A DNA stretch of 64,000 nucleotides from Intestinirhabdus alba (GTDB lineage Bacteria; Pseudomonadota; Gammaproteobacteria; Enterobacterales; Enterobacteriaceae): assembly GCF_009711095.1 (NCBI RefSeq), contig NZ_WMJZ01000004.1:62001-126000 (forward strand). The letters are read 5' to 3'. This document shows positions 28,026 to 37,499 of the stretch, in pieces (the stretch's first letter is position 1; every line of letters starts with the position of its first letter). The position numbers and the translations under genes were made by a program. The notes under the pieces were generated by a model, which was not told the DNA's origin, did no database searches, and was given only the letters and a program-made list of their open reading frames with translations.

Positions 28026-29204
28026 ATGGTTGAGAAACGTCACCGTATCACGCTGTTATTTAACGCTAATAAAGCTTATGACCGCCAGGTTGTGGAGGGC
28101 GTCGGCGAATATCTACAGGCTTCACAATCGGAATGGGATATATTTATTGAGGAAGATTTTCGCGCCCGCATTGATAATATCAAAGCGTGGCTGGGCGACG
28201 GTGTTATTGCTGATTACGACGATGAAGAAATTGAACAATTATTGTTCGACGTCGGTGTCCCCATTGTCGGCGTCGGCGGCTCCTACCATCGTGAAGAACA
28301 TTATCCGCAGGTGCACTATATCGCCACCGATAACTTTGCGCTGGTGGAAAGCGCATTTCTGCATCTGAAGGAAAAAGGGATCAACCGCTTCGCCTTTTAT
28401 GGGCTACCCGCTTCCAGCGGCAAGCGCTGGGCGACCGAGCGTGAGTATGCGTTTCGCCAGCTGGTGGCGGAAGAGAAGTATCGCGGCGTGGTGTTCCAGG
28501 GGCTGGAGACGGCACCGGAAAACTGGCAGCACGCGCAGAACCGGCTGGCGGACTGGCTCCAGACGCTGCCGCCCCAGACCGGCATTATCGCGGTCACCGA
28601 CGCCCGCGCACGGCACATCCTGCAGGTTTGCGAACACCTGCACATTCCGGTCCCCGAAAAGCTGTGCGTGATCGGCATTGATAACGAGGAGCTGACCCGC
28701 TATCTGTCGCGGGTCGCTCTGTCATCCGTTGCCCAGGGCGCGCGGCAGATGGGCTATCAGGCGGCCAAGCTGCTGCACCGCCTGCTGGATAACGAAGCGA
28801 TGCCGCTGCAGCGTATACTGGTGCCTCCGGTGCGCGTGGTGGCGCGCCGCTCAACGGACTACCGCTCGCTGACCGATCCGGCGGTAATACAGGCGATGCA
28901 CTTTATCCGTAACCACGCCTGCAAGGGCATTAAGGTTGAACAGGTGCTGGACGCGGTGGGGATCTCCCGCACTAACCTGGAGAAGCGCTTCAGGGAGGAG
29001 GTGGGCGAAACCATCCATGCGGTTATCCATGCGGAAAAGCTTGAAAAAGCGCGCAGCCTGCTGGTTTCCACCACCCTGCCGATCGGCGAAATTTCGCAAA
29101 TGTGCGGCTATCCCTCGCTACAATATTTCTACTCCGTGTTCAGGAAAGCGTACGCCGCCACGCCGAAAGCGTACCGTATCGGAAACAGCGAGGCGCGGCT
29201 GTAA
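28026..29204 (+). CDS. xylR: Xylose operon activator XylR
   Basis: D-xylose-responsive AraC-family activator of the xyl genes, 392 residues as in E. coli. The N-terminal two-thirds is a LacI-like periplasmic-binding-protein fold that senses xylose (LLFNANKAYDRQVVEGVGEYL). The C-terminal 100 residues are a double helix-turn-helix (VEQVLDAVGISRTNLEKRF and ISQMCGYPSLQYFYSVFRKAY). AGGA lies near the ATG. Here it directly faces xylA because the transporter genes are missing. Confidence 0.96.
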   Translation: MVEKRHRITLLFNANKAYDRQVVEGVGEYLQASQSEWDIFIEEDFRARIDNIKAWLGDGVIADYDDEEIEQLLFDVGVPIVGVGGSYHREEHYPQVHYIATDNFALVESAFLHLKEKGINRFAFYGLPASSGKRWATEREYAFRQLVAEEKYRGVVFQGLETAPENWQHAQNRLADWLQTLPPQTGIIAVTDARARHILQVCEHLHIPVPEKLCVIGIDNEELTRYLSRVALSSVAQGARQMGYQAAKLLHRLLDNEAMPLQRILVPPVRVVARRSTDYRSLTDPAVIQAMHFIRNHACKGIKVEQVLDAVGISRTNLEKRFREEVGETIHAVIHAEKLEKARSLLVSTTLPIGEISQMCGYPSLQYFYSVFRKAYAATPKAYRIGNSEARL

Positions 29205-29284
29205 CCGCTGGCAAAGGTGCGGGGAGCGGCGGCGTTCTGCCGCCTAAGCGAAATGCGCGCCCCGCGAAGGAGGCGGCAGAGGTA

Positions 29285-30109
29285 TTACATGTGGGCGGCG
29301 ATCAGACGCTGGTTATTCTGATACATCGCGAAAAGATAGTTATTGTAGCTCTGCCCCCGGGTCGAATAGCCCTTCAGCTTATGGATCATCGCCGTGGCGG
29401 TGATTTCCCGATCCGCCTTGCGCAGCTGGGCGCGGGATTTGCGGAACGAGGCGTAAGCCGGATGCGTGTTCAGGTTGGCAACGTAGGCGCTTACCGATTC
29501 TTTCACCGAGGCAAACTGCGAGTAGCCTTTCACCTTGCCCGGCGCGTTGACGCAGCGCCCCTTCGTGCACTTCATACCAAAGAGATTGTTATTACTGCGC
29601 GCCAGCTTAGAGGTGCCCCAGCCGCTCTCGGCCGCCGCCATCGTCGCCACCATGCTGGTGGGGATGATGTCCACGCGCTCCAGCAGCGTGTTCCACGGGA
29701 TCCTGCGCGTATTGCCGGACCACGATACCTTATAGCGCTTCGCGATGTCGTGTATACGTGCAAGCTCGGAGGGCGACCAGCGGTTCTGATACTGTTTTTC
29801 AATCAGCCAGTTGCGCTCGGCGGTAATTTCCGCATTCAGGCTGGTAATATAAGGCATGACGGTCCGGAGAAACGCTTTTTTCCTTGGGGTTCCGGAAGGG
29901 TATTTTCGCAAATCAGGAAGTGAACGACTCTTTGCACTATTGCGAGAATACTCTTTTTTACTGCTTACCTGCTTATTACCTGTCTTTAATAAATGGGATG
30001 GATGATCCGCTGTCGCCGTGTGCGTTTTTGCCAGCGCCTCACCGGAAAAAACCACGGTGAGCAACATCAGAATCACTGCCCCATATCGTCGAATGGGCGT
30101 CAATATCAT
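29285..30109 (-). CDS. bax: Bax protein, glucosaminidase-like
   Basis: Secreted protein with an endo-beta-N-acetylglucosaminidase domain (Pfam Glucosaminidase type), so probably acts on peptidoglycan; the physiological role is not established. 274 residues from the ATG at 30109, the E. coli length, with AGGAGA four bases upstream. Signal peptide near residues 10-28 (AVILMLLTVVFSGEALA), a basic Ser-rich linker, then the catalytic region with MVATMAAAESGWGTSKLA and GYSTRGQSYNNYLFAMY. Confidence 0.94.
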   Translation of the reverse strand: MILTPIRRYGAVILMLLTVVFSGEALAKTHTATADHPSHLLKTGNKQVSSKKEYSRNSAKSRSLPDLRKYPSGTPRKKAFLRTVMPYITSLNAEITAERNWLIEKQYQNRWSPSELARIHDIAKRYKVSWSGNTRRIPWNTLLERVDIIPTSMVATMAAAESGWGTSKLARSNNNLFGMKCTKGRCVNAPGKVKGYSQFASVKESVSAYVANLNTHPAYASFRKSRAQLRKADREITATAMIHKLKGYSTRGQSYNNYLFAMYQNNQRLIAAHM

Positions 30110-30237
30110 CAGGTCTCCTGGTCGGATATAAACATTCCAACACCTTATTTTTGCAGAAAAATTGCGAACCGGGTCACAAATGATAGCAAAAATAGCCGCT
30201 ATAAGCACCTTAAGAAATAGTCTATTTCCGAAACTAC

Positions 30238-30382
30238 GAGCCTATCCCATTAGGCGTTATTGGCGCAGCCAGTTTGGACACGGACAGCGCACAGAAACCG
30301 GAGCGTACACGCAGTACGTGAGGATTTCGAGCACTGCCCAGGTCCAAAATGGCAAGTGAAATAGTCCTAATGGGATAGGCTC
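30238..30382 (+). repeat. TIR element, copy 1 (about 145 bp)
   Basis: Bounded by perfect 17-bp inverted repeats GAGCCTATCCCATTAGG and its complement. The interior carries a central palindrome around CGTACACGCAGTACG. A second, diverged copy in the opposite orientation is at 35385-35526. It is too short to encode a transposase, so it behaves like a MITE or a palindromic intergenic repeat. The rest of the bax-avtA gap (30110-30768), where E. coli has malS, shows no recognisable gene. Confidence 0.8.
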
Positions 30383-30768
30383 TACGTCACCTGTAATTTA
30401 TACCCTGAATAGTATTTCCCTGCAGAATTCGCGGGTTAGGGTCGACGCGCCGTTGACGCGACGCGCAAACCTGTCTGGCAGACCTTTCGCATCCTGAGCG
30501 CCTCGCGCGACGCCCGCCGGTTTTATCAGGGCGGCCATCTTGCCGGAGCCGCTCTCCCTGCGCGTGGCAGGAGGCTCAGGCGGACGCCGGGAGGGCAACG
30601 GATCTCTGGCGCAGCGGGAAGGCCGGATGCTTTATCAGGACAAAATTCCAGGGTAACGTAAATTTTCAACACAAAACAGCAATCACCCCCTTCGCGCCAG
30701 ATTTGCACCCCGCCGGACGCCGCGTTATGGTTATCCCCTCTGATACAGCGTTAGACAGACCGGCGGCT

Positions 30769-32022
30769 ATGACATTTTCACTTTTTGGCGACAAATTTAC
30801 CCGCCATTCAGGCATTACGCGCCTGATGGAGGATCTTAACGACGGCTTGCGCACCCCGGGCGTTATCATGCTCGGCGGCGGCAATCCGGCACAAATCCCG
30901 GCGATGCAGGACTACTTCCACGGCCTGTTGGCGGAGATGCTTAAAAACGGCCAGGCGACCGACGCCCTGTGCAACTACGACGGCCCGCAGGGTAAAACCG
31001 AGCTGCTGGAGGCCCTCGCCGCGCTGCTGCGTAAAACGCTGGGATGGGATCTGGGGCCACAGAATATTGCGCTAACAAACGGCAGCCAGAGCGCATTTTT
31101 CTACTTATTTAACCTCTTCGCCGGACGCCGCGCCGACGGGTCAACGAAAAAAGTGCTGTTCCCGCTGGCACCGGAATACATCGGCTATGCGGATTCCGGG
31201 CTGGAAGACGATCTGTTCGCCTCCACCCGGCCGAATATTGAGCTGTTGCCGGAAGGGCAGTTCAAGTACCACGTCGATTTTGAGCACCTGCATATCGGCG
31301 AAGAGACGGGGATGATCTGCGTGTCGCGCCCGACCAACCCGACGGGTAACGTCATTACCGACGAAGAGCTGATAAAGCTCGACGCGCTGGCCAGTCAGCA
31401 CGGTATCCCGCTGGTCATTGACAACGCCTACGGCGTGCCGTTTCCGGGAATTATCTTCAGCGACGCGCGCCCGCTGTGGAATCCGAATATTGTGCTGTGC
31501 ATGAGCCTTTCCAAGCTGGGGCTGCCCGGCTCCCGCTGCGGCATTATTATCGCCAACGAAAAAGTCATCACCGCAATCGCCAATATGAACGGCATTATCA
31601 GCCTCGCGCCCGGCGGAATTGGCCCGGCGATGATGTGCGAGATGATTAAGCGTAACGACCTGCTGCGCCTGGCGGATACGGTGATTAAGCCCTTTTATTA
31701 TCAGCGCGTGCAGCAGACTATCGCGATTATCCGCCGCTATTTGCCGGCGCAGCGCTGCCTTATTCACAAGCCAGAAGGGGCTATTTTTCTCTGGCTGTGG
31801 TTTAAAGATCTGCCTATCTCCACCGAGCTGCTGTATCAGCGGCTGAAAGCGCGGGGAGTGCTGATGGTGCCGGGCCACTTCTTCTTCCCCGGGCTGGATA
31901 AGCCCTGGCCGCATACCCATCAGTGCATGAGGATGAACTATGTGCCGGAGCCGGAAAAAATCGAGGCCGGAGTGAAAATTCTGGCGGAAGAGGTTGAGCG
32001 GGCGTGGTCCGAATCCGCGTGA
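30769..32022 (+). CDS. avtA: Valine--pyruvate aminotransferase (transaminase C)
   Basis: PLP-dependent class I/II aminotransferase that interconverts valine and pyruvate with 2-ketoisovalerate and alanine. 417 residues from the ATG at 30769 (MTFSLFGDKFTRH, as in E. coli); the frame is open 22 codons further upstream without homology. The PLP lysine is K249 in SLSKLGLPGSRCG; NPTGN and IDNAYGVPFPG contact the cofactor. Convergent with ysaA. Confidence 0.96.
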   Translation: MTFSLFGDKFTRHSGITRLMEDLNDGLRTPGVIMLGGGNPAQIPAMQDYFHGLLAEMLKNGQATDALCNYDGPQGKTELLEALAALLRKTLGWDLGPQNIALTNGSQSAFFYLFNLFAGRRADGSTKKVLFPLAPEYIGYADSGLEDDLFASTRPNIELLPEGQFKYHVDFEHLHIGEETGMICVSRPTNPTGNVITDEELIKLDALASQHGIPLVIDNAYGVPFPGIIFSDARPLWNPNIVLCMSLSKLGLPGSRCGIIIANEKVITAIANMNGIISLAPGGIGPAMMCEMIKRNDLLRLADTVIKPFYYQRVQQTIAIIRRYLPAQRCLIHKPEGAIFLWLWFKDLPISTELLYQRLKARGVLMVPGHFFFPGLDKPWPHTHQCMRMNYVPEPEKIEAGVKILAEEVERAWSESA

Positions 32023-32041
32023 TATTCGCCGGAAAGCGCCC

Positions 32042-32515
32042 TTAAAGCGGCTGCGCGTAGAGCCGCTGGCGCTGCTCCTGCTCCGCGTCAACGCAGCGTA
32101 GCGCCCGGGTCGGGCAGGCCTCCACGCAGGCCGGGCCGGCTGCCCGATGCCAGCAGAGGTCGCATTTCAACGCCCGAATCTGCGAGGCCCGCGCCACCAC
32201 GTTCATCGCGCCAAACGGACAGGCCAGCACGCAGCTCTTGCAGCCGATGCAGCGCTCCTGTTCCACATAGAGATGCCCACGTTCCCGGCGAATGGCCTGG
32301 GTTGGGCAGACCCTGGCGCAGGAGGCGTCTTCGCACTGGCGGCAGGATACCGCCGTGGTAAAGGTGCTGTCCTTAATAACCCGAATACGTGAAGCAAACT
32401 CGCCTGACGATACCGCCGCGCAGTCCTGATTTTCCTGATGCGAGACCACGCACGCCACTTCGCAGGTCCGACAGCCGATACACTTCGCCGCATCCGCCAT
32501 GATAAACCGGTTCAT
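32042..32515 (-). CDS. ysaA: Four-cluster ferredoxin-like protein YsaA
   Basis: Predicted electron-transfer subunit resembling HycB/HydN, 157 residues from the ATG at 32515 (GGAG seven bases upstream); a GTG at 32527 is an alternative. Four cysteine groups can bind four [4Fe-4S] clusters: CIGCRTCEVAC, CRQCEDASCARVC, CIGCKSCVLAC and CDLC followed by CVEACP. No catalytic partner is encoded nearby, as in E. coli. Confidence 0.92.
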   Translation of the reverse strand: MNRFIMADAAKCIGCRTCEVACVVSHQENQDCAAVSSGEFASRIRVIKDSTFTTAVSCRQCEDASCARVCPTQAIRRERGHLYVEQERCIGCKSCVLACPFGAMNVVARASQIRALKCDLCWHRAAGPACVEACPTRALRCVDAEQEQRQRLYAQPL

Positions 32516-32620
32516 TGATTGCTCCACCTGCCGTAAAACCTCAGAGTGCCAGAAAAAAAAGCGCCGTTGCCTTGATCGAACAAGGGAAACGCTTAAATTT
32601 TGTCAAATGTCCGTTATTAT

Positions 32621-33448
32621 TCAGGAAATTGCCCGATCGGATTCGATAAAGCCCAACTCACTGGAAATCGCCAGCGCGGTTTCACGTAGCGGTTCGATCA
32701 GATTGTTTTCGCCGATCTGCCCAAGCCGGGAGGTGGAGAGCGAGATAGAGACGGCGTAGCTCACCCGACCATGAATATCAAAGACCGGTGCCGCAATGCA
32801 GGAGACCCCCAGCTCATTCTCTTCGCGATCCATCGCCACCCTGCTTTCGCGAATCTGCGCCAGCTCGTCATACATTGCCGGAAGCTCGGTAATGGTGTTG
32901 CAGGTCAGCGGCAGGAGCTGCTCCCGGTGGTTCTCCCAGTAGGTTTTCACGTAGTCCGGGTGGCCGAATGCCATATAGATTTTGCCCATCGCCGAAGAGT
33001 ACAGCGGCATATGCTGACCGATGTAGGCGCGAGTGCGCAGCATACCGGTGGTCGGCTCCAGCTTATAAATCAGAATGGCGTGGTCATCCTCACGGCTGGA
33101 AAAGTTAATGGTTTCCCCGGTGGCAATATTCAGCGCCTCAAGGTGCGGCGCGGCAACGTGAATAATATTCAGGGACGACAGCACTTTTTGTCCCACGGCG
33201 ACAAATTTGGTGGTCAGGCGATAGCTGCCGGCGGCGGGCGCGGGCGTAACGTAGCCGCAGGAGTGCAGCCCCTGCAGCAGCCGGTGGACGGTGCTTTTAT
33301 TCAGCCCCGCCAGCGTCGACAGATGCGCCAGCGGACAGCCGTTCGGATAGTTGCTGAGGATCTCAATCAGCAGCAGCCCGCGAAACAGGCTCTGGCTCCC
33401 CGCCGGTCTCTCTTTTTCCTGCATTACGTTGCTCGCGTTATTGTCCAT
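32621..33448 (-). CDS. yiaJ: IclR-family repressor YiaJ (PlaR)
   Basis: Transcriptional regulator, 275 residues. The N-terminal winged helix (CPLAHLSTLAGLNKSTVHRLLQGL) is followed by the IclR effector domain (ISLSTSRLGQ near the C-terminus). In E. coli it represses yiaK-S (2,3-diketo-L-gulonate and plant-derived sugar use). That operon is not present next to it here. GAGG lies upstream of the ATG at 33448; an internal ATG (residue 9) is an alternative. Confidence 0.92.
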   Translation of the reverse strand: MDNNASNVMQEKERPAGSQSLFRGLLLIEILSNYPNGCPLAHLSTLAGLNKSTVHRLLQGLHSCGYVTPAPAAGSYRLTTKFVAVGQKVLSSLNIIHVAAPHLEALNIATGETINFSSREDDHAILIYKLEPTTGMLRTRAYIGQHMPLYSSAMGKIYMAFGHPDYVKTYWENHREQLLPLTCNTITELPAMYDELAQIRESRVAMDREENELGVSCIAAPVFDIHGRVSYAVSISLSTSRLGQIGENNLIEPLRETALAISSELGFIESDRAIS

Positions 33449-33497
33449 CGGCCTCGCCCTTCATATTCATCACGCTCTGATGGTAGCGTAAAGTGTA

Positions 33498-33522
33498 TTT
33501 TAGTTCACGATCTAAACTAAAA
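33498..33522. promoter_or_regulatory. Candidate YiaJ operator
   Basis: A perfect 8-bp inverted repeat TTTTAGTT-N9-AACTAAAA lies 50 bp upstream of yiaJ. A second one, GTTGATT-N12-AATCAAC, is at about 33532-33557, and AATCAA is repeated again near 33588-33600. Their place in the yiaJ promoter region suggests autoregulation. Confidence 0.45.
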
Positions 33523-33794
33523 CCTCAACCAGTTGATTTTCAAAAAATTTAATCAACGCCATCGCTAAAGCGCAGGCGCGGCCTTTAATCAATAATCAAC
33601 GGAGCTGAACGCCCGGGGCGGCGTCTTACGAACGCTGATACGGGCGTCGCCAGAGAGGAAGTTTGAGCGCCAGGCCTGCCGATGGGGGGTCAGTATCAAT
33701 GACAGACAACGCTTCTGCAGACGCCGCCTGTTTTATTCATGAGTGTGACGCCGACGGGGTAAAAGAGACAAACGGACGTTTGCCCCTTCCGGCC

Positions 33795-33824
33795 ATCCTG
33801 CCGGACGCTCCGGCCCGGCAGGAT
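33795..33824 (-). terminator. Hairpin after aldB
   Basis: A perfect 10-bp stem ATCCTGCCGG/CCGGCAGGAT lies within ten bases of the aldB stop, without a T tract. The gap 33523-33794 contains no gene I can support. Confidence 0.55.
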
Positions 33825-33830
33825 TATTCG

Positions 33831-35369
33831 TTAAAACAGCCCCAGCGGTTTGTCGGAATAGCTGACCAGCAGGCACTTGGTCTGCTGATAGTGCTCCAGC
33901 ATCATTTTATGGGTTTCGCGACCGATACCCGACTGCTTGTAGCCGCCAAACGCGGCGTGGGCCGGATAGGCGTGATAACAGTTGGTCCAGACGCGCCCCG
34001 CCTGGATACCGCGGCCCATTTTGTAAGCCACGCTGCCGTTGCGGCTCCAGACTCCGGCACCAAGGCCGTACTGGGTGTCGTTGGCTATTTCCAGCGCCTC
34101 CTCCATCGTTTTAAAGGTGGTCACCGCCAGCACCGGCCCAAAAATCTCCTCCTGGAAGACGCGCATGCTGTTGTTACCGGCAAGGATCGTCGGCTCAAGG
34201 TAGTACCCCTCCTTCAGATCGCCCTCCAGCCGCCGACGCTGACCGCCGGTCAACACGTCCGCCCCCTCCTTCCTGCCGATATCGATGTAGTTCAGAATGG
34301 TTTCCAGCTGGCCCTGCGAGACCTGCGCCCCCATCTGGGTCGTACCGTCGAGCGGGTTGCCGCTGCGGATACGCTCCACCCGGCGAACCGCCCGCTCCAT
34401 AAAGCGCTCATAGATGGACTCCTGCACCAGCGCCCGGCTTGGGCAGGTGCACACCTCGCCCTGGTTAAAGGCAAACAGCGCAAAGCCCTCCAGCGCCTTG
34501 TCGAAGAAAGCATCGTCTTCATCCATCACGTCGGCGAAAAAGATGTTCGGTGATTTACCGCCCAGCTCGAGGGTAACCGGAATAATATTCTGCGTGGCGT
34601 ACTGCATAATCTGCCGGCCCACCTCCGTCGAGCCGGTAAAGGCCACCTTCGCAATGCGCGGGGAGGTCGCCAGATATTCACCAATCTCGCCTCCCGCGCC
34701 GTTGACCACGTTGATCACGCCCGGCGGCAGCAGATCGCCGACGATCTCCATCAGCAGCAGGACGGAGAGAGGCGTCAGACGGGCGGGTTTAAGCACCACG
34801 CAGTTGCCCGCCGCCAGCGCCGGGGCCATCTTCCAGCTGGCCATCAGCAGCGGGAAGTTCCACGGGGTGATTTGCCCCACCACGCCAAGCGGCTCGTGGA
34901 AGTGATAGGCCACGGTTTCACTGTCCACCTCGCTAATGCCGCCCTCCTGAGCGCGAATACAGGAGGCGAAATAGCGGAAGTGATCGATCGCCAGCGGCAC
35001 GTCGGCGGCGCGGGTTTCGCGAATGGGTTTGCCGTTATCCCAGGTCTCGGCCGCCGCCAGCAGCTCCAGGTTTTGTTCCATGCGATCGGCAATTTTCAAC
35101 AGCAGGGCCGCCCGCTCCTGCACCGACGTGTGCGCCCACTGCGCTTTGACCTTATGCGCCGCGTCCAGCGCCAGATCGATATCGCCCCTGCCGGAAGAGG
35201 CCACCTCGCACAGCGGCTGGCCGGTTACCGGCGTCAGGTTCTGGTAGTATTCGCCGCTAACGGGCGCGACCCATTCACCGCCGATAAAGTTGTCGTAGCG
35301 GGCCTTTAGCTTCAGAGGAAAACCATACTCGCCGGGCTGAATGCGTACGGAAGAGGTATTATTGGTCAT
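33831..35369 (-). CDS. aldB: Aldehyde dehydrogenase B
   Basis: NADP-dependent aldehyde dehydrogenase acting on acetaldehyde and other small aldehydes, induced in stationary phase in E. coli. 512 residues, full length. The Rossmann segment [12 protein letters not shown], the general base in [11 protein letters not shown] and the nucleophilic cysteine in [12 protein letters not shown] are present. SD GGAG precedes the ATG; the leader is unusual because a 142-bp inverted-repeat element begins 16 bases before the start codon. Confidence 0.96.
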   Translation of the reverse strand: MTNNTSSVRIQPGEYGFPLKLKARYDNFIGGEWVAPVSGEYYQNLTPVTGQPLCEVASSGRGDIDLALDAAHKVKAQWAHTSVQERAALLLKIADRMEQNLELLAAAETWDNGKPIRETRAADVPLAIDHFRYFASCIRAQEGGISEVDSETVAYHFHEPLGVVGQITPWNFPLLMASWKMAPALAAGNCVVLKPARLTPLSVLLLMEIVGDLLPPGVINVVNGAGGEIGEYLATSPRIAKVAFTGSTEVGRQIMQYATQNIIPVTLELGGKSPNIFFADVMDEDDAFFDKALEGFALFAFNQGEVCTCPSRALVQESIYERFMERAVRRVERIRSGNPLDGTTQMGAQVSQGQLETILNYIDIGRKEGADVLTGGQRRRLEGDLKEGYYLEPTILAGNNSMRVFQEEIFGPVLAVTTFKTMEEALEIANDTQYGLGAGVWSRNGSVAYKMGRGIQAGRVWTNCYHAYPAHAAFGGYKQSGIGRETHKMMLEHYQQTKCLLVSYSDKPLGLF

Positions 35370-35384
35370 TGTTGTCTCCTTAGA

Positions 35385-35526
35385 GAGCGGCCCATCAGGA
35401 CTCTTTCACCCGCCATTCCGGACCCGGGCAGCGCTGGAAATCCTCACGTACTCCGCGTACGCTCCGGTTGCCGTGCGCTGTCCTTGTCCAGACTGGCTGC
35501 GCCAGTCACGCCTGGTGGGCCGGCTC
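35385..35526 (-). repeat. TIR element, copy 2, in the aldB leader
   Basis: Homologous along its length to the reverse complement of 30238-30382 (for example GAAATCCTCACGTACT and GACTGGCTGCGCCA). Its terminal repeats have drifted but remain complementary (GAGCGGCCCATCAGG against CCTGGTGGGCCGGCTC), which suggests that pairing is maintained. It lies immediately upstream of the aldB ribosome site. Confidence 0.8.
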
Positions 35527-35677
35527 TTACTAGTGGGGTACATACGACAGGAAGGGTACACGCCACTGGCTATTTTTTCGCCAGACGACGATCGCCTTTA
35601 CGACCCCGATCACGGTTTAAACACCGACGCCCCTGTACAACAAGGCGTCATCCAGAAACTTTCTTCAGGGAATGAAC

Positions 35678-36124
35678 ATGCCACCAGATATCCCCGCTAT
35701 CGACATCCTGTTTATTGCCGGATTCGGCCCGATTACGCGCGATACCGCCGCCAGCGCCGCTTTCTATCAAAAACTGCTGGGCCTGCCGCTTAGCGCCATG
35801 CCGGGCAATGAGGAGTACCTGACTGCCGACGGCGAGGGGCTGCCTGGCGCAAAACATTTCTCTCTGTGGCCGCTGGCCCAGGCGGCGGAATCCTGCTTTA
35901 ACACCCCCCGCTGGCCGGAGCATATTCCGCTACCGCAGGCGTGGATTGAATTCGAGGTGCGGGATCTCGGGGCGGCGACCGATGCGCTGGTCAAGCAGGG
36001 CTATCGTTTATTGATTGCCAACCGCACAGAACCCTGGGGGCAGGCGGTGACCCGCCTGCTTAGCCCGGAAGGGCTGCTGACCGGCCTGACAATCACGCCC
36101 TGGATGCGTCGCGACGTCGAATAA
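35678..36124 (+). CDS. VOC (glyoxalase/bleomycin-resistance) family protein
   Basis: Small metal-dependent enzyme or binding protein of the vicinal-oxygen-chelate superfamily, 148 residues. Two beta-alpha-beta-beta-beta modules are visible: FGPITRDTAASAAFYQKLLGLPL and WIEFEVRDLGAATDALVKQGYRLLIANR. The start at 35678 has AGGG seven bases upstream; the ATG at 35672 is too close to it. The substrate cannot be inferred. No gene occupies this place in E. coli; it is divergent from aldB. Confidence 0.8.
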   Translation: MPPDIPAIDILFIAGFGPITRDTAASAAFYQKLLGLPLSAMPGNEEYLTADGEGLPGAKHFSLWPLAQAAESCFNTPRWPEHIPLPQAWIEFEVRDLGAATDALVKQGYRLLIANRTEPWGQAVTRLLSPEGLLTGLTITPWMRRDVE

Positions 36125-36164
36125 AAAACGGCCGACGCCTTCACCAGCCGCCGGCCGTGGTAGA

Positions 36165-37316
36165 TCACATCGCCGCGCGATAGATTGCCATAATCTCTTC
36201 GTGGCTAGCCTGGATTGGGTTGGTCAGGCCGCAAACGTCCTTCAGGGCGTTGGTGGCCAGAACCGGAATATCCTCCTCTTTCACGCCGAGACCGCGCAGC
36301 CCCGCCGGAATATTGACCCGCAGCGCCAGCTCGCGGATCGCCTCAACGCAGGCGTTAGCGCCTTCGATGTCGGACATCTCCGCCACGTCGATCCCCATTG
36401 CCGCAGCGCAGTCGCGCAGGCGCGCCGAGGCAGCAGGGCTGTTAAACGCCTGAACGTGCGGCAGCAGCACCGCATTGCAGACGCCGTGGGGCAGGTCATA
36501 GAAGCCGCCCAGCTGATGCGCCATCGCGTGTACATAGCCCAGCGAGGCATTGTTAAACGCCATCCCCGCCAGGAACTGCGCATAGGCCATCGCCTCACGG
36601 GAGCGGGCGTTGCTGCCGTCCTCCACAACAACCGGCAGGTTTTCGGCAATCATGGTGATAGCTTTGAGCGCGCAGGCGTCGGTAATGGGCGTCGCCGCCG
36701 TGGAAACGTACGCTTCAATCGCGTGGGTTAAGGCGTCCATGCCGGTTGCCGCCGTCAGCGACTTCGGCATACCAAGCATCAGCGAGGAGTCATTGACCGA
36801 GAACAGCGGGGTGACGTGTTTATCCACAATCGCCATTTTAATATGCCGCTCGGCGTCGGTAATAATACAGAAGCGGGTCATTTCAGAGGCGGTGCCCGCC
36901 GTGGTGTTAATCGCAATCATCGGCAGCTGCGGCTTTGCGGAGCGATCAAGGCCCTCATAATCACGAATATCGCCGCCGTTGGACGCCACCAGCGCAATTC
37001 CCTTCGCGCAGTCGTGGGGAGAACCGCCGCCGAGGGAAATAACGCTGTCACACTTATTTTCCTGCAGCAGCTTCAGGCCCGCCGCGACATTTTCCGTGGT
37101 TGGATTAGGGTGCGTGCCATCATAGATAACGCTGTCAATATTATGTTCTTTAAGCGCCTTCTGGATATTTCCCGCCATCCCCAGCTGGGACAGGGTGACG
37201 TCCGTAACGATTAAGGCGCGGCGGAAGCCATATCCCGCCATGGCATTCAGTGCCTCGGTTAATGAGTCAGCGCCAATAATATTTACGGAAGGGATGAAAA
37301 ATGTAGAAGCAGCCAT
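36165..37316 (-). CDS. yiaY: Iron-dependent alcohol dehydrogenase YiaY
   Basis: Group III NAD-dependent alcohol dehydrogenase related to FucO and Zymomonas AdhB; 383 residues from the ATG at 37316, the E. coli length, with AAGGA seven bases upstream. The cofactor motif [14 protein letters not shown] and the metal-binding [26 protein letters not shown] segments are intact. Physiological substrate unknown. An in-frame ATG at 37379 would add 21 unconserved residues. Confidence 0.93.
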   Translation of the reverse strand: MAASTFFIPSVNIIGADSLTEALNAMAGYGFRRALIVTDVTLSQLGMAGNIQKALKEHNIDSVIYDGTHPNPTTENVAAGLKLLQENKCDSVISLGGGSPHDCAKGIALVASNGGDIRDYEGLDRSAKPQLPMIAINTTAGTASEMTRFCIITDAERHIKMAIVDKHVTPLFSVNDSSLMLGMPKSLTAATGMDALTHAIEAYVSTAATPITDACALKAITMIAENLPVVVEDGSNARSREAMAYAQFLAGMAFNNASLGYVHAMAHQLGGFYDLPHGVCNAVLLPHVQAFNSPAASARLRDCAAAMGIDVAEMSDIEGANACVEAIRELALRVNIPAGLRGLGVKEEDIPVLATNALKDVCGLTNPIQASHEEIMAIYRAAM

Positions 37317-37413
37317 TGCCATATCCTTATTTATCCAAACAGGAGAGACAGCATACGAATGATTGTTTATGAAAAACACGATCGATGTGGCTATTTATTA
37401 CCAACAAACTGAG

Positions 37414-37451
37414 AAAAAGCACACCAGCATCACATTCTGATGCGCTTTTTT
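37414..37451 (-). terminator. Hairpin between yiaY and selB
   Basis: The AAAAAGC / GCTTTTTT arms enclose an inner GCATCA/TGATGC stem with a bulge. The T tract reads rightwards and an A-rich copy reads leftwards. It lies just upstream of the yiaY start, downstream of selA-selB only if read the other way, so its client transcript is unclear. Confidence 0.4.
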
Positions 37452-37499
37452 GTTTTCGCCGCGGTGGCGTTAATTGATCCTGTATTTAAATAATTCGCA

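Noticed and set aside
30398-30598. 66-codon minus-strand frame in the bax-avtA gap
   Set aside because: No similarity to malS or another known protein, weak start; kept only as part of an empty gap.
33663-34553. 296-codon frame starting upstream of aldB's end and running opposite to it
   Set aside because: Most of it is the antisense of aldB; only the first 40 codons are outside and they show no recognisable feature.
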